Shown here: in pieces, positions 10,778 through 22,495 of the stretch
Position numbering within the stretch: the stretch's first letter is position 1
How the letters are laid out: every line of letters starts with the position of its first letter
Assembly: GCA_963969395.1 (NCBI GenBank)
Contig: OZ017799.1
Span: forward strand, 9,984,501-10,048,500
DNA length: 64,000 nucleotides
Direction: 5' to 3'
Origin: Pseudoscleropodium purum
Taxonomy: Eukaryota > Streptophyta > Bryopsida > Hypnales > Brachytheciaceae
Notes under the pieces: model-generated
Told to the model about the DNA's origin: nothing
Database searches by the model: none
Seen by the model: only the letters and a program-made list of their open reading frames with translations
Translations under genes and position numbers: made by a program

Positions 10778-13071
10778 GAATATTTTTTTAATTTGAAGCC
10801 AACTAATGAAATGAGTCTTTCACATTTGGTCAATGTTGCATTGCAACCCACAGTAACTTTCACAAACTTGTTCACAGTCAAAACAAGTCTACTTGCTCAC
10901 ATGGTAGTACTATGTTTTCTTGGACATTCCAAAAAACATCAATGTCAATGAGAGCATCAACTTATTTTTACAATATTTTGTCAATGTTCTACTCAACATC
11001 TACAAAAATCTACTTTGAGGGGCCATCTTTACTCTCACATCTTGGTATTTCCTAAAATATTTGGGTTCATAGTCAAACATAAAAAAAACAAGTTTCATTT
11101 AGTGGGACAACTATATTATTGGTCAAATAGTTTGATAAATGTGCTGTAGGCAATCATAACATGACATATTTGTAAGATATTTATTAGAATATTTCTTAAG
11201 AAAGGGTCAAGTTATAGAGATTTGAGTGCATTATTGCATTCCAAATCAACCCCAAACTCTTATAAACAAATGTTGACATTTTAATCCCTAAAAGCATTGT
11301 ACATTAGAATCCAAATAATATAATAATGTATGTGCTTCATTAGGATTTTTCTCTTAAAATGATTTTCAAGTGTAAATTACAAGAAATTGTTTTCCATTCT
11401 AGCCATCATTTTTTTATTAGAATTCCAAATTACTTTTATATACTTTTTGATCAACCTAATTCTATTTACACATTACAAAGTTTAAAAAGCTTAATAATTC
11501 AATTTTTCAACCAAAAATTCTAAGAAAATCAATATCTATAGAAATAAACTTATTCAAACATGAAAAATTGATTTTGTTATAATTACCAATTTATTTTCAC
11601 TTAAGAGTTCAAATGTTAATACAATTCTAATTCATTCCAAAACTAATAGAGATGTTTACATTAATATAGAATACATATTCTTACGTAACAAAAATATAAT
11701 ATTGAAACTTCAAAATATTTCAAATGCTAAATTGAGCTCAAAAACAAGATTTGACCATATTCTATTGAAACTTGTCCTTTAGGTGTTGGTTTCAAAAACA
11801 TGTCAATTACTTGGGTGCATTTACCTTTACTCTATTTTTCATAATGATTTCTAATGGAAAGTTTAAAGTGTGAGCACAAACGATTAGTGTTGAACATTGT
11901 GCATTGCTAAAATTTAGAAGCTAATAATAGTGTATTTACAGAATAACAAATTTAAATTTTGTACTCATCTGAAAAAAAATTCAAAAAGAATTTGGTGGTT
12001 TTGAAATGAATATGTACCTTAATTAATGAATGTATATAGAAATGATGAATGTATTTTAATAGTGATTCTAGTAATCCAAGTGCCAAACTCAACAACTCAA
12101 AAAAGCAAGCATATTCAAATTTTTTTGACAACTATTGATGAATGATAAATCTAAATGCACATTCTATAATACTAGAGGAACTCTAATTTTGCGCTAGTCC
12201 TTCCCTTTCCAATTTACATACCCTCCATCTAATGACATATGATTCATAATGTAGTCTATTTTCTTTGAATGATAATAATTTTTTTCTCATAAAGTTCCAA
12301 CTAGTCTAAAAATAGTAGTTTTGATTGGTTTTTAAACCCATAAAGTTCCAACCATAATTCATCCAAAAAACTTATGCTACTCCACTAATAATAAAATTTT
12401 GTATTCCTTATCCTACTACTCGACTCACACTAATTCTCATTTAATTGGTTGACAAATAGAGTGTAGGTTGACTTCTAATGTTTGTAACATCAGTGATATT
12501 CTTGACATTTAGAGCACAACATGTCAACATGAATACAATTGAAAATTACAATAGTTGATGAAGAATGTTCACATTTAGTGTTGGTAAGAGTTTGTATTTA
12601 GTGTTGCATACACTAAATATTATTTTTTAGTGTACCTTGGTCTCTATTTAGGGTTTGGGGTTTCACTTTACATTGGTTTGTTTTGTAGCTCCCACTTCCA
12701 CAAAACAAATAATTCAACCTACATTGCATTCATCATGCTCCCAACATTTCCAACATCAACCCTTCCAAACCCTTTACATTAATTTCAAATAGCTTAACCC
12801 TTAAACAAGATACCCAACTCAAGAATACTCTTTTAATATTCAACTACATATGAACTTCCTTGGTATCATTCTCTTTGTCTTGACAAGATGCATCTATCAA
12901 TATAAGTCTTAGGTTTTGAATCACAATTAGAACTTGTAGATTTTGCATTGGAAAGTTTCATAAAAAAAATTTGAATATTGGTAGCAATTTTGAAGTTGCC
13001 CATGGCCTTAAGTAGGCAGGGTGGAGGTTCATCATTAATTGGCCATTTGAACAAGCTACATGATACCCATT
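10778..13071. other. AT-rich non-coding DNA
   Basis: I see no exon, RNA gene or clear repeat. Together with the neighbouring repeats it is bounded by two inverted copies of the TTAACCCTTAAA MITE (8923-9158 and 13072-13305), but I found no coding remnant between them. Confidence 0.5.
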
Positions 13072-13305
13072 TTATCCTTGAATGAACGTCAAGGCGGTCA
13101 TTTTGTGTCTAATGGATGATAGGGAATCAAATTATATATGACAGAAGTGCAACTATTCATCTTCAAAATTTGTTATGGAAAGGAAAGATCTTCTCCAATA
13201 GTTTGACTTGCAATGACTACTTTTGCAATTTTAGAGGCTAGTGATTCACACAGTAATAGAAAAGGATGATTTTGAGGGTCACCCCTTCTGTGTTTAAGGG
13301 TTAAG
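13072..13305 (-). mobile_element. MITE family 'TTAACCCTTAAA', copy 2
   Basis: This is the reverse complement of copy 1 over about 225 bp with good identity (GAGGCTAGTGATTCACAC, AGAAGTGCAACTATTCATC). It ends GTGTTTAAGGGTTAAG at 13305. It has no coding capacity. Confidence 0.75.
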
Positions 13306-13379
13306 AAAGATTTTCAAATCCAAGTTTATGCAACCCTCCCAAAACCTCAAATGTCCCTTTTTTTTTTTTTTTAAGAGTT

Positions 13380-15640
13380 AATCCGAGAGACAAGTAAGTT
13401 AAGACCACCGAATCTTGAGAGAAGGAAGGAGAGAGACAAAGCCTGCCTGCGGCTGCAACGCAGCTCAACCCGCTCTAATGATCACTTCGTCGCGCCATAG
13501 CCATAGCTAGCTGAGCCAGGACGATTGGTTTGTACTGGAGCACCTGTGTACGTACTTGCTGCTGTCTGTCTGTTCCTCAGCTGCAGTGATTTGCAATAAT
13601 GAGAATGACAGGGATTATTGCTTCCAACAGGGAGTGTCTGAGCTGAGTGAGCGAGAGTGAAAGTTACTTTGCTTGCACGGACCGTAGAGCTTCACATCAT
13701 AATTCAATGCCAACAGAACCTGAAAGGCTGGCGTTTTGTGCTTCAACCGAGGTGTGATATGACTGGAAACCTCTTGTTCTGGTCAAATTACAGCAGTGTT
13801 TTTTTTTGTTTTTTTTCTGGGTTTCTGCTTTCTTTTATAGATGTGGTACTTGACTGCATGCTTGTGCCGAAAGCCGGGTTCGTTTTTCAATACAAACTGT
13901 TTTATAGGAAAGATTTGACTGAAATCGATCACTGCACACTCAGCTTCAAAGCCTTACGATTGCATTGCTCTTTTTTTGGAGTAAATAGACTCACTTTTGG
14001 AGGAATGATGAATGCCCTTTCGATCATCACTTCGTGACGCTTCAGTCGTCAATCCAATGACGATCGCTTTCCGGATCTGCACTGTCCCCAAATGAATGAC
14101 ATAAGAAAACCGTGGGCTTGGGAATGAGAGTTACGCACTGCTTCTGCGTGCACTTCCACACGCACTTTGCGTGTGATAATGCGTGAGAACGAAGAATTCT
14201 TGGAGCGGGTCTTGGAGCATGATTGCAACTGACTGACTTTGTACACAGACTGATCGAGCTCAGTGCAATTGAGAACTGATTTCAGTGACTTCTAACCGAT
14301 TATCAACCAATTATGCTAGCACAGGAATTGATGCTATATAATTGCTACTGAAGTAACTACGCATAGAGAGAGAGAGAGGGGGAGAGAGAGCAGCATGATG
14401 ACGCAATGCGTGGAATGCACCTACTAATGGTGTCAGTATCTTCGTGGCTGGTATTCCCCGTTGGTCACCCCAGGTAGCACCCCGGCCTGGTCCCCTGCGA
14501 CAGAAGAATTGCAGCTTTAAGGCTAGTTCACGACTGTTGAGATTGTTCCTTGAAATCCCTTTCGTCCACTTGGCTGGTCCGGCCAATTCGCAGTCAGTTT
14601 CAGGTTCCTGCTTTTCTCGTCGATCTTCGCATTCCGGTGCACCAATTGATCGAGTGATCCTGATGTCAGGCAAGGTAATGAGTACGAACTTACAGTATAA
14701 CAGTACTGCTGTAAGTAACCCCTCATTTTTATTCTCCACCAGGGATTTCACTTTCAATCTTCCCAAGGGACAGTGATGAAGCTCTTGACATGCAGAAACC
14801 GTTGCTGGACGATTGATAAACAGAGTATTGATGAAGTTGTGACGTATGCACACCTTAAATACTTCACAATATTGGAAAGTCTTAATTTCTACTTACTCTA
14901 GTTGCAATTGAAGAATGATTAGAATACATCTTGGCATATAATTAATGATTTTAGGAAGACTTCCAGTATGATTGAAGCCCAGAACGGATTATGCCTCAGC
15001 ATAACTTCGTAGGTTCAACCGGGAAGGTTCAAGTTACACCCCAGGAAGGCTCAAGTTAGCCCGGAAACAGCGTATGGTTTAGCCCAGGAAGTAAGGACTT
15101 TTCTCACCAGCAACATGGAGCTGCTGCACTTAAATGTGAGGCAAACATGTTTGGGAAGAATTTTCAGCACTTCAAAGAGGTTAATAGAAAACCATGGTAT
15201 TTATGACCAATCAGAAAGATAAATTGAAAACTTTCAAGTTCAGAAAGTTTTAGCTTTTTCTATAAATGATGTATCCTACGATTGCAGAATATCCAGGACT
15301 ACCAGTCACTTTTGGGATTTCAATTCAGACCACTATAAAAGATGGTGAGTTTCTTCAAACCCCCAAAGTGAAGACCCGCACAACCCCCCTTGTAGGATAT
15401 CTCGTCCACAGAATTCTGCTGGGCCCGTATGACTCTTTCCTGTAAAAACCAAAATTGACTATCCATCCAATCAGTGCTTGTGGCCCGTCTTTAAGCTGTG
15501 GCCGCAATCAATCAACCCATGACCATTAGGGTTGCTTGCCAATTGCATCTGTCAATGAGACTCACTAAATCTAAAGCTCTCCAATAGGAAGTTGCAGGAT
15601 TGTCCGCTTAACACTACATCACCCAGACTTGGAACACTGA
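13380..15640. other. GC-raised intergenic region, no gene recognised
   Basis: GC rises to gene-like levels after a T-run at about 13360-13375. The longest frames are 126 aa (plus, 13657-14037) and 180 aa (minus, 14311-14853); they show no domain, compete with each other and run through simple sequence, so I do not call them genes. A GA microsatellite lies at 14365-14392. A non-coding transcript or 5' leader is possible. Positions 15360-15640 lie just beyond the UXS stop codon and probably include its 3'UTR. Confidence 0.4.
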
Positions 15641-15666
15641 CAAACAATGCTTGCTTGCTTGCTTTC

Positions 15667-18415
15667 CTAGACGTCCTTGTGATCGCCAAAAATACGTTTC
15701 CGGAAGTCTTCCACCATCATGGGAAGCCCCTTCCTCAATGCAACCTTGGGTTCCCATCCCAATAACTCCTTGGCCTTTGAGATATCAGGCTTGCGCTTGT
15801 GTGGGTCATCAGAGGTATTCTCCTTATACTCGATTGTTGCAGTAGGGTCAATCACCTCCTTGACCACCTGCATCACAACCGTGTAATGTCGACCTTAAAT
15901 TACCGAACTCATTACACATGGTCAATGAACTGCCTCACCAGTAAAAAAGAACTAAAATACGAAGAAAATTGATTCAGTAACATCAATCTACATCGCTCGA
16001 GTATGAAGACACCCAAATGGCAAAAAAACGCCGCTTCCGTAGGAGCTTCAACGAAGGAATATAAATGAAATCCAATAAGGAGGAAAGCATGTCCTACGTA
16101 ATTGAATGATAGAAGTATGTTTGGGAAGTTGCCTATTGACTTCCAGAGTGAACTTCCTATATATTCAGTTTGGGCACTTTAGGGTTGAACTGCAAATCTT
16201 GGGAGAATAATCGTCAATATCTTTGGGAGAAAAAGCCTCAAGATCCACTGACTGAAATACAAATTCCACATCCTGCTAATCTCATCCCGAGTCATCCAGC
16301 ACACCTATAAATTAAGCAGATCTGAAGAGATCATTAATTACATCGACTAAATAGGGTGCAAGGTGCAAGTTTATGAGTGAGACACTGACCTCTGCAAGCT
16401 CTAGCATTGTAAACTCGCCAGGATTTCCCAAATTGAAAGGTCCGACATGCTCGCCTTCCATCAACCTCATAAGCCCTTCAACCTACAGGTCCACAGCAAA
16501 TTGTTGGACTCCATTTTTCATTGAAAACTGCAAGCAGGCTAGAAGGTGAACATACAACAGACCAGCGAAGTGACCCGTACATGAGCACTAGAAAACCACC
16601 ATCGTCCCACGGCGATTACTAAGATCAGATCTTAGTCATTTTCTTGACGTACCAGATCAGAAACGAACTGAAAGCTCCTCGTTTGTTTTCCGTCACCATA
16701 AACTGTCATTGGCTCTTTCCTCAAAGCCTGGACGAATGACAAAAACCTTGTCAGAAGATAATCCACACCCTCCCAATCATAACCTTGTCACAAGATAGTC
16801 CACTTCGGCATGCTAAAGTAGCTAACCTGGGCCACGAAGTTGCTGACGACTCTGCCATCATCAATGCACATTCTTGGGCCATACGTATTGAAAATACGAG
16901 CAATTCGTACCTGCACAGTTTAAACCTCAATAACATGCAGAAATGGAAAGAAAAACAATGACACAGTACTGTGATCCCACAATGCCATTCAACAAGCCCA
17001 GCAACAGACTTAAACCCTCAGAAATACAGTCCTCATGTAACCGCACCTGCACATCAGCGCCTCTGTGATAATCCATAGCCAAAGTCTCAGCAGTACGCTT
17101 TCCTTCATCGTAACAACTCCGCACTCCTACAATCCACACAGCACCCGATACAACATATTTCAAACTCCGCATTATCCAAGTACTCCCACCATCTCAGACA
17201 AAGATACCGAAATCAGAGAAAGATAACAACCACTTTCACCGCTACATCTCAAGCCCCTCTAAACAAACAGAACAGATTGAGTGAAGACAATTCATTTCAT
17301 AAAACCTCATAAAAAAAATCAATCTGCTGAATCGACGGTTAACAACACCCTCCTAAACATCAAACTACTGGTAAAAAATGTTTAGTATATCGTACCGATT
17401 GGATTCACGTTTCCCCAGTACGTCTCTGCGCACATCCAACCACACATTAAACACACACATTTAGAAACAAAGGGTTCAAACATGAACTCAAGAATCACTG
17501 CACTCGCCCAAATAAAACGATCTCCAAAATTTGACCAAATGCCCACCTTTCTGAGGATGCTCCAGAGGATCCCCATAGACCTCACTCGTACTCGTCAGTA
17601 AAAACCTGGCGCCCACGCGCTTCGCCAATCCCAGCATGTTCAAAGTCCCCACGACGTTCGTCTTGTGCGTTACAAGTCAAGAAAAATTCCACAAAATCAC
17701 AGCAACACTCACAGCAACAATCACTGCAACAATCACAAGAACTCTTGTTCCCAACAATCGCAAGCAATGGCATCTTTAGAAAGGATATGATAGTCTTGAT
17801 GGGGTTAAACTTATAGTGCACGGGCGACGCAGGACACGCCAAATGGTAAATCTGGTCGACCTCCAGCAACAGCGGCTCCACAACATCGTGTCTTATTAAC
17901 TCAAACCTCGGATTACTAAAATGATGCTGCACATTCTCTTTCCTTCCCGTGAAGAAATTATCCACCACAATCACACTATCCCCTCGCTCGATCAGCCGGT
18001 CCACCAGGTGGCTCCCTACAAACCCTGCGCCTCCCGTCACCACGATCCGGAGTGATTTACGCTGCAACCCCAACGGAATCTTGGCTCCTCCCCCTAACCC
18101 AATAACCTCCGCTTGTTGCATCCGCCTATACGGCGCATCCTCAAACCTGTTCACCGCAAGCTCTTGTGAGTCTTTCAGGCTCCCAGTGTGAGACTCGGGA
18201 TACGTCCGCGCGGTGAACCGAAACTCGGGTTGCAAGAACAAAAAGAAGAAGGTCGTGATCGCCACTCCGACTAAGACGAACGTGAAGCGCTGCTCACGGA
18301 GGACATAGTCTACCGACTTGGAAAGAGCCCATCGCTTCTGGGGCGGCTTCGGGGAGTATTTCCCATGGTCGGGAAGAACCTCCACACGACGGTGGTTCAA
18401 GCTTGCGGCGTTCAT
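15667..18415 (-). CDS. UXS: UDP-glucuronate decarboxylase / UDP-xylose synthase, Golgi membrane type; eight exons
   Basis: It converts UDP-glucuronate to UDP-xylose for cell-wall polysaccharides. Exons on the minus strand are 18415-17789, 17664-17547, 17425-17396, 17126-17047, 16910-16827, 16727-16653, 16482-16390 and 15867-15667; they join in frame to 435 aa, a normal length for the membrane-bound type. The short N-terminal tail is cytosolic, a membrane anchor spans about 44-62, and a stem follows (type II Golgi topology). The NAD-binding motif is [11 protein letters not shown] (127-137, Gly128/131/134). TSTSEVYG (233-240) and the catalytic Tyr264-Lys268 pair in YDEGK are intact, as are NTYGPRM and [13 protein letters not shown]. 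Intron 1 is AT-AC (see separate entry); the others are GT-AG. Exon 3 is a 30-nt micro-exon. The C-terminus ends FGDHKDV. The 5'UTR probably lies at 18416 to about 18720. I see nothing broken. Confidence 0.97.
17665..17788 (-). other. U12-type AT-AC intron (intron 1 of UXS)
   Basis: This 124-nt intron begins ATATCCTTTC directly after codon 209 and ends GTAACGCAC before AAG ACG AAC. No GT-AG choice keeps the conserved KTI/KTNV protein junction. The first eight bases match the minor-spliceosome donor consensus (A/G)TATCCTT exactly. TTTCTTGAC, close to the U12 branch-site consensus TTCCTTRAC, places its branch A 12 nt before the acceptor, as expected. The intron is in phase 0. I infer removal by the U11/U12 spliceosome. 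Confidence 0.9.
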
Positions 18416-18739
18416 CGTGCCCCAAGCTCCACAATACCCAAACGAAAACAGATCTTGCAGACGATCTGCGAAAGAGCTTGACGAAGGGACTCACTCGCAC
18501 TCTGTATGTAGAAATCCAAGAGAGAAGATGGGATGTTGTTGTAGAAACGGGAAGAAGAAGAGAAGGAACGACGACGTCGCGCACGTCTTGACTGACTAAA
18601 GCAAGCGCGCGTAGCACTCACTAGCAGAACAGGCACGACGGCGCTGAGGGCGCGTTGGTTTTCGGGCACTAGAGAAATGCTCGTAACAACAACAACAACG
18701 CCATAGCCATTTGGTGAGGTCGGCTGGATCAAAGAGGCT

Positions 18740-21700
18740 CGCAAAATCTTTCCTTTTTCACGTAATTCTTAATTGTTTCGGTTTACGACACGAGGCAGGC
18801 ACGTCTTACACGGTTTCTATTTTTTTTCTCATTGGGGGAAAGTGCTGGGAAGACGCCGTCGACAAGGAATGTGGATGATGAATGTTGTGAAAAGAATTGC
18901 TCTTCATCCAATTATTATTCATTACAATCTAATCAAAATGGTAGCGTAAAAAGTGGACAATAGAATGCTTCAATGTAGGTGTGTTTGTTTTCTGCCTAGC
19001 ACTTAATTGTATCCCCATTTAATATTTCTATCAATGAATTGGAATATTCAATTCTATCATTTGGGATTAAAGGAAAGTATTGGAATAGATGGCAGTCAAC
19101 CATTTGCATTGGTTCATTGGATGATGAATGTTGTGAAATTGCACTTCATCCAAGACAATTTCAAGAATAGATTGTGTAATATGTTTGTGAAAAGAGAGTA
19201 TGGGGAGTCATGGTGGGGAGACCCCAATCCTCCAACTCAATAAAGAAATGCATGTAAAAGCAAATGATTGGATGATGAGGAAGGCTTCATTGAGATTGCT
19301 AGTAAATCTTGTACTTGCTTGTGAAGGTGAATAAAGCTTGTTCCTACTTAGTGAAGCTAATCATTGAAGCAATTGTGACTACCTTTAAGAGAATGGCTTT
19401 TGAGGTAGGTATATCTATTCAAGATCCAATACTTAGTTGCATCCTTATCTACATTTGTTTAACATTTTTGAGCTTGAAATGATGGGTAGATGGAGATTGG
19501 GATACAATTGAGTACTAGGTTCAAAATGGGTGTGCACATCATTATCTGAATCCATGATGTAGACATAATAGATAAGTCATCATTATTTACTATTGATTTA
19601 TCTTTATTATAAGTAATGGGTAGATTGTCATATCATGTAAGAAGTAGTTGGCACGTGAAACAAGTGTGTATGATATTTAAGAGGGACATTTAGAAGAGGA
19701 TCAAATCAAGGAAAAAAGAATGCATTTCTAGTATGAATACCTGCAAGTTATTTCTAGCTAAGTAATCAACATGACAAATGATGAGTATTTTGAGAAATGC
19801 ACTTTAATTAATTAATGTTTTGAAGTCAAACTTCAATTTTGAAAATGAATCACAAAATAAACAGTAGAAAAATTATTCTTATTTTTGATAGTATTAGTAA
19901 GTACACTAGTTCAATTCTAGTATTTTTTCACTAGTTTTATGTTCTATTGGCAAGAACTTAACTTTGGGAGGGATTCACAAGAAGTTTTTCAAATATTGCT
20001 CACTTAGCAAGAAAAAAACATTGAAGGTTGGACACAACATTAGACAGTCCTACTTTAAATTGTAAAATGTTGTGTTTTTGATATAAGTTACAATAGCATT
20101 GTCATCTCTTTGTTTAAAAAAAATGCTTGGATGGTGGTCATTTAACCAATTTTAAATGCTCATCCATCTATTTGGTAGTTGATGAATGTTTCAAAAAGTG
20201 CACTTCATGAAAAATTGTATAATATATATCAATTGAAAAGAGAAAATATTCATTATTTAATATGAATCTTTTAGGATTATCTTACTATTTTTAATCTAAG
20301 GATTTCGGGGTTAGATTTTGGTGAATTTATATGATAAATGCAACAATTAAAAATTCATATTTTTGCATTCAATCATGAATATATTCATTAAAGGAGAATA
20401 ATGTTCACAATGGAAAAAAAATGAAGTTTTGTGCATTAAATGATGTGGGTTATCTATAAAGCATCCATCAACATATTTATTTGAAATGTTATTGAATTTT
20501 ACATATCAAAACAATCTTTAGTTCATTTCCTTTGAACCTTCCATCTAATTTTCTTTGATTCATATTATTTTAAATCTTATTGAATTAGCTATGCATTTTT
20601 GAAGTTACAATGGGAGGTGTTTTGAAAGTGTTTCCACACCCCAAAAATCACCATCTATCTATTGATAGTTTTAATATAGAGTTGCTGTATGTTGTGTTAA
20701 AAGAGGCATTTAGATAGTATACTTTCAACTGCACCCTACTATAACTTTTTAAAGTTCAATTTTATTGTAATGTAATCAAATATTATTTCTGATTGTACTT
20801 TGTTTTTTGAAAGATATGTAAGTTTCAATTTTATATTCATTACATGATATTAGATATTGTCTATCATTAAGTTAACTCTCAATTTGTATAAAAATTACTA
20901 TTTTATTGCAAAAATAAAAATAAATATAACCATGCAGTTCAATTAATTTAAAATATCTTTTCTCAATGCAAGTAAAAATAATTAGCGTGGTGATCTTTAA
21001 AATGATTATTTTATTTTAGGATTTATTTGTTACACTAAATGCCATGTACCATAGCTTTCAAGTCAAATGAACACTATTAAGCTAAATTCAACCTTTGAAG
21101 AAATGAATGATGAAATTTGAATGATTTTTATGTGTGAAACCAACTTTTATTCTTTGACTTTGAAGATTAAAAACATTTTGGTGGAAAAATCAAATTATTG
21201 TGTATTTTTGAAATATAATCTATAAGGAAAATCTAATTAATTATAATTTGCACTAAAAAGAGATGTTTCTAAACAAACATTACAACAATCATCTATTCTA
21301 GTATTGCCATATCCTTAGGTCACTTTTAATACTTGTGTCTTGAAATTGTTTAATTTTGAACTTTAGATAATCTAATGTGTTATTTTTTCATTTTTACATA
21401 CTTTGAAAATTTTCTAATTGCAAAGTTTAAGATTTTAAATGAACTAGGGCCTTCAAGTAAAATTTTGTTTATTTTTCAAATATGGATGTGCAGTTTTTGA
21501 AATTTTAGACATGCTTCAAATTTTACTTAGTTACATATGAAATTAATTCAAATGTAAAGTAGGAACTTGTCATTTGGGACTACTTTAATCCTTCAAGAAC
21601 ATTACTAGCCCCTACGAGCATTTTGAAAATTATAAACTAAATTTTCACATAATTTTTTATTTTTAATGCTTTTTAAATTATCCAAAAAAATTCACCTCTA

Positions 21701-22190
21701 AAAAAATATTATTTATTCTATCTAGAGTTTTTACAAAATTGTTAAAATTGTAGTTTTTATAATTTTTGTGACCCTTTGAAGATAACATTTGTAAAAACTC
21801 AAAATGCACCACTTTTGAACTTTTTCTATTGAATTTCTCTTGGTGTGAGCTCAAGGAATACATCAATTAGTTACACTATAGTATTTTTCACTATTATTTT
21901 CATTTTTCTTAATATTATAATGTTTTAAGCATTTATGTAATTACTACAATTTTTGCAAAGATTTTTTTTAATAAATCATATAAAATTCGATTTGATGTTT
22001 TTAATTATGAAAAAATGAGATCAATTTGTAGACATGTATTTCCACATGTGAAAAATATCAAAATTTTGAAATATGTATTCTAATGTAAAAATTCTAATGT
22101 AAAAATCTAATGAAGTTTGACCAAGCCCGGACATGAAATGTCGTTTTGAGGGTTGATTAAATTAATTAGGATGCTAGTTAGGGTACTTTT
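18740..22190. other. AT-rich intergenic DNA between UXS and U1-C
   Basis: I see no exons or RNA genes. Two phrases built around 'GGATGATGAATGTTGTGAAA' occur at about 18870 and 19117, suggesting a small local duplication. The rest is AT-rich and featureless at the resolution I can reach by eye. Confidence 0.5.
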
Positions 22191-22495
22191 ACTTTTGGCG
22201 GGGCTCCTCGCCTCGTCTTACGTTGGAGGTCCTGTCGGAGATGCTCTGATTTCTGCGAAGGATTGACGTCGTCGTCGTCGTCTTCGCAAGCATCGTAAGC
22301 TTCAAGTTAGGTTTTGCCACTACGCATCCTTCTTGTATTTCCGCATCTGTTCGCCCTCCGCGTCGCTTCAGTACTTGTTGCAGGCAAGCCGGACGGAGTG
22401 CCGTACCGCTTCACGCGCCTTTCATCACTCTCGATTTGGTCGTGCTCGCGTGGGAGAACGTTTGCTCAGTTTGATTCACTTTGCGGGTTACCATC

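Noticed and set aside
8923..13305. A single 4.4-kb transposon with ~230-bp terminal inverted repeats
   Set aside because: The same 230-bp unit occurs alone at 33653 and 52560 with its own inverted ends, so independent MITE insertions are the simpler reading.
14311..14853. 180-codon minus-strand frame
   Set aside because: No domain, overlaps an opposing 110-codon frame, runs into a GA microsatellite, and lacks clear splice or start context.
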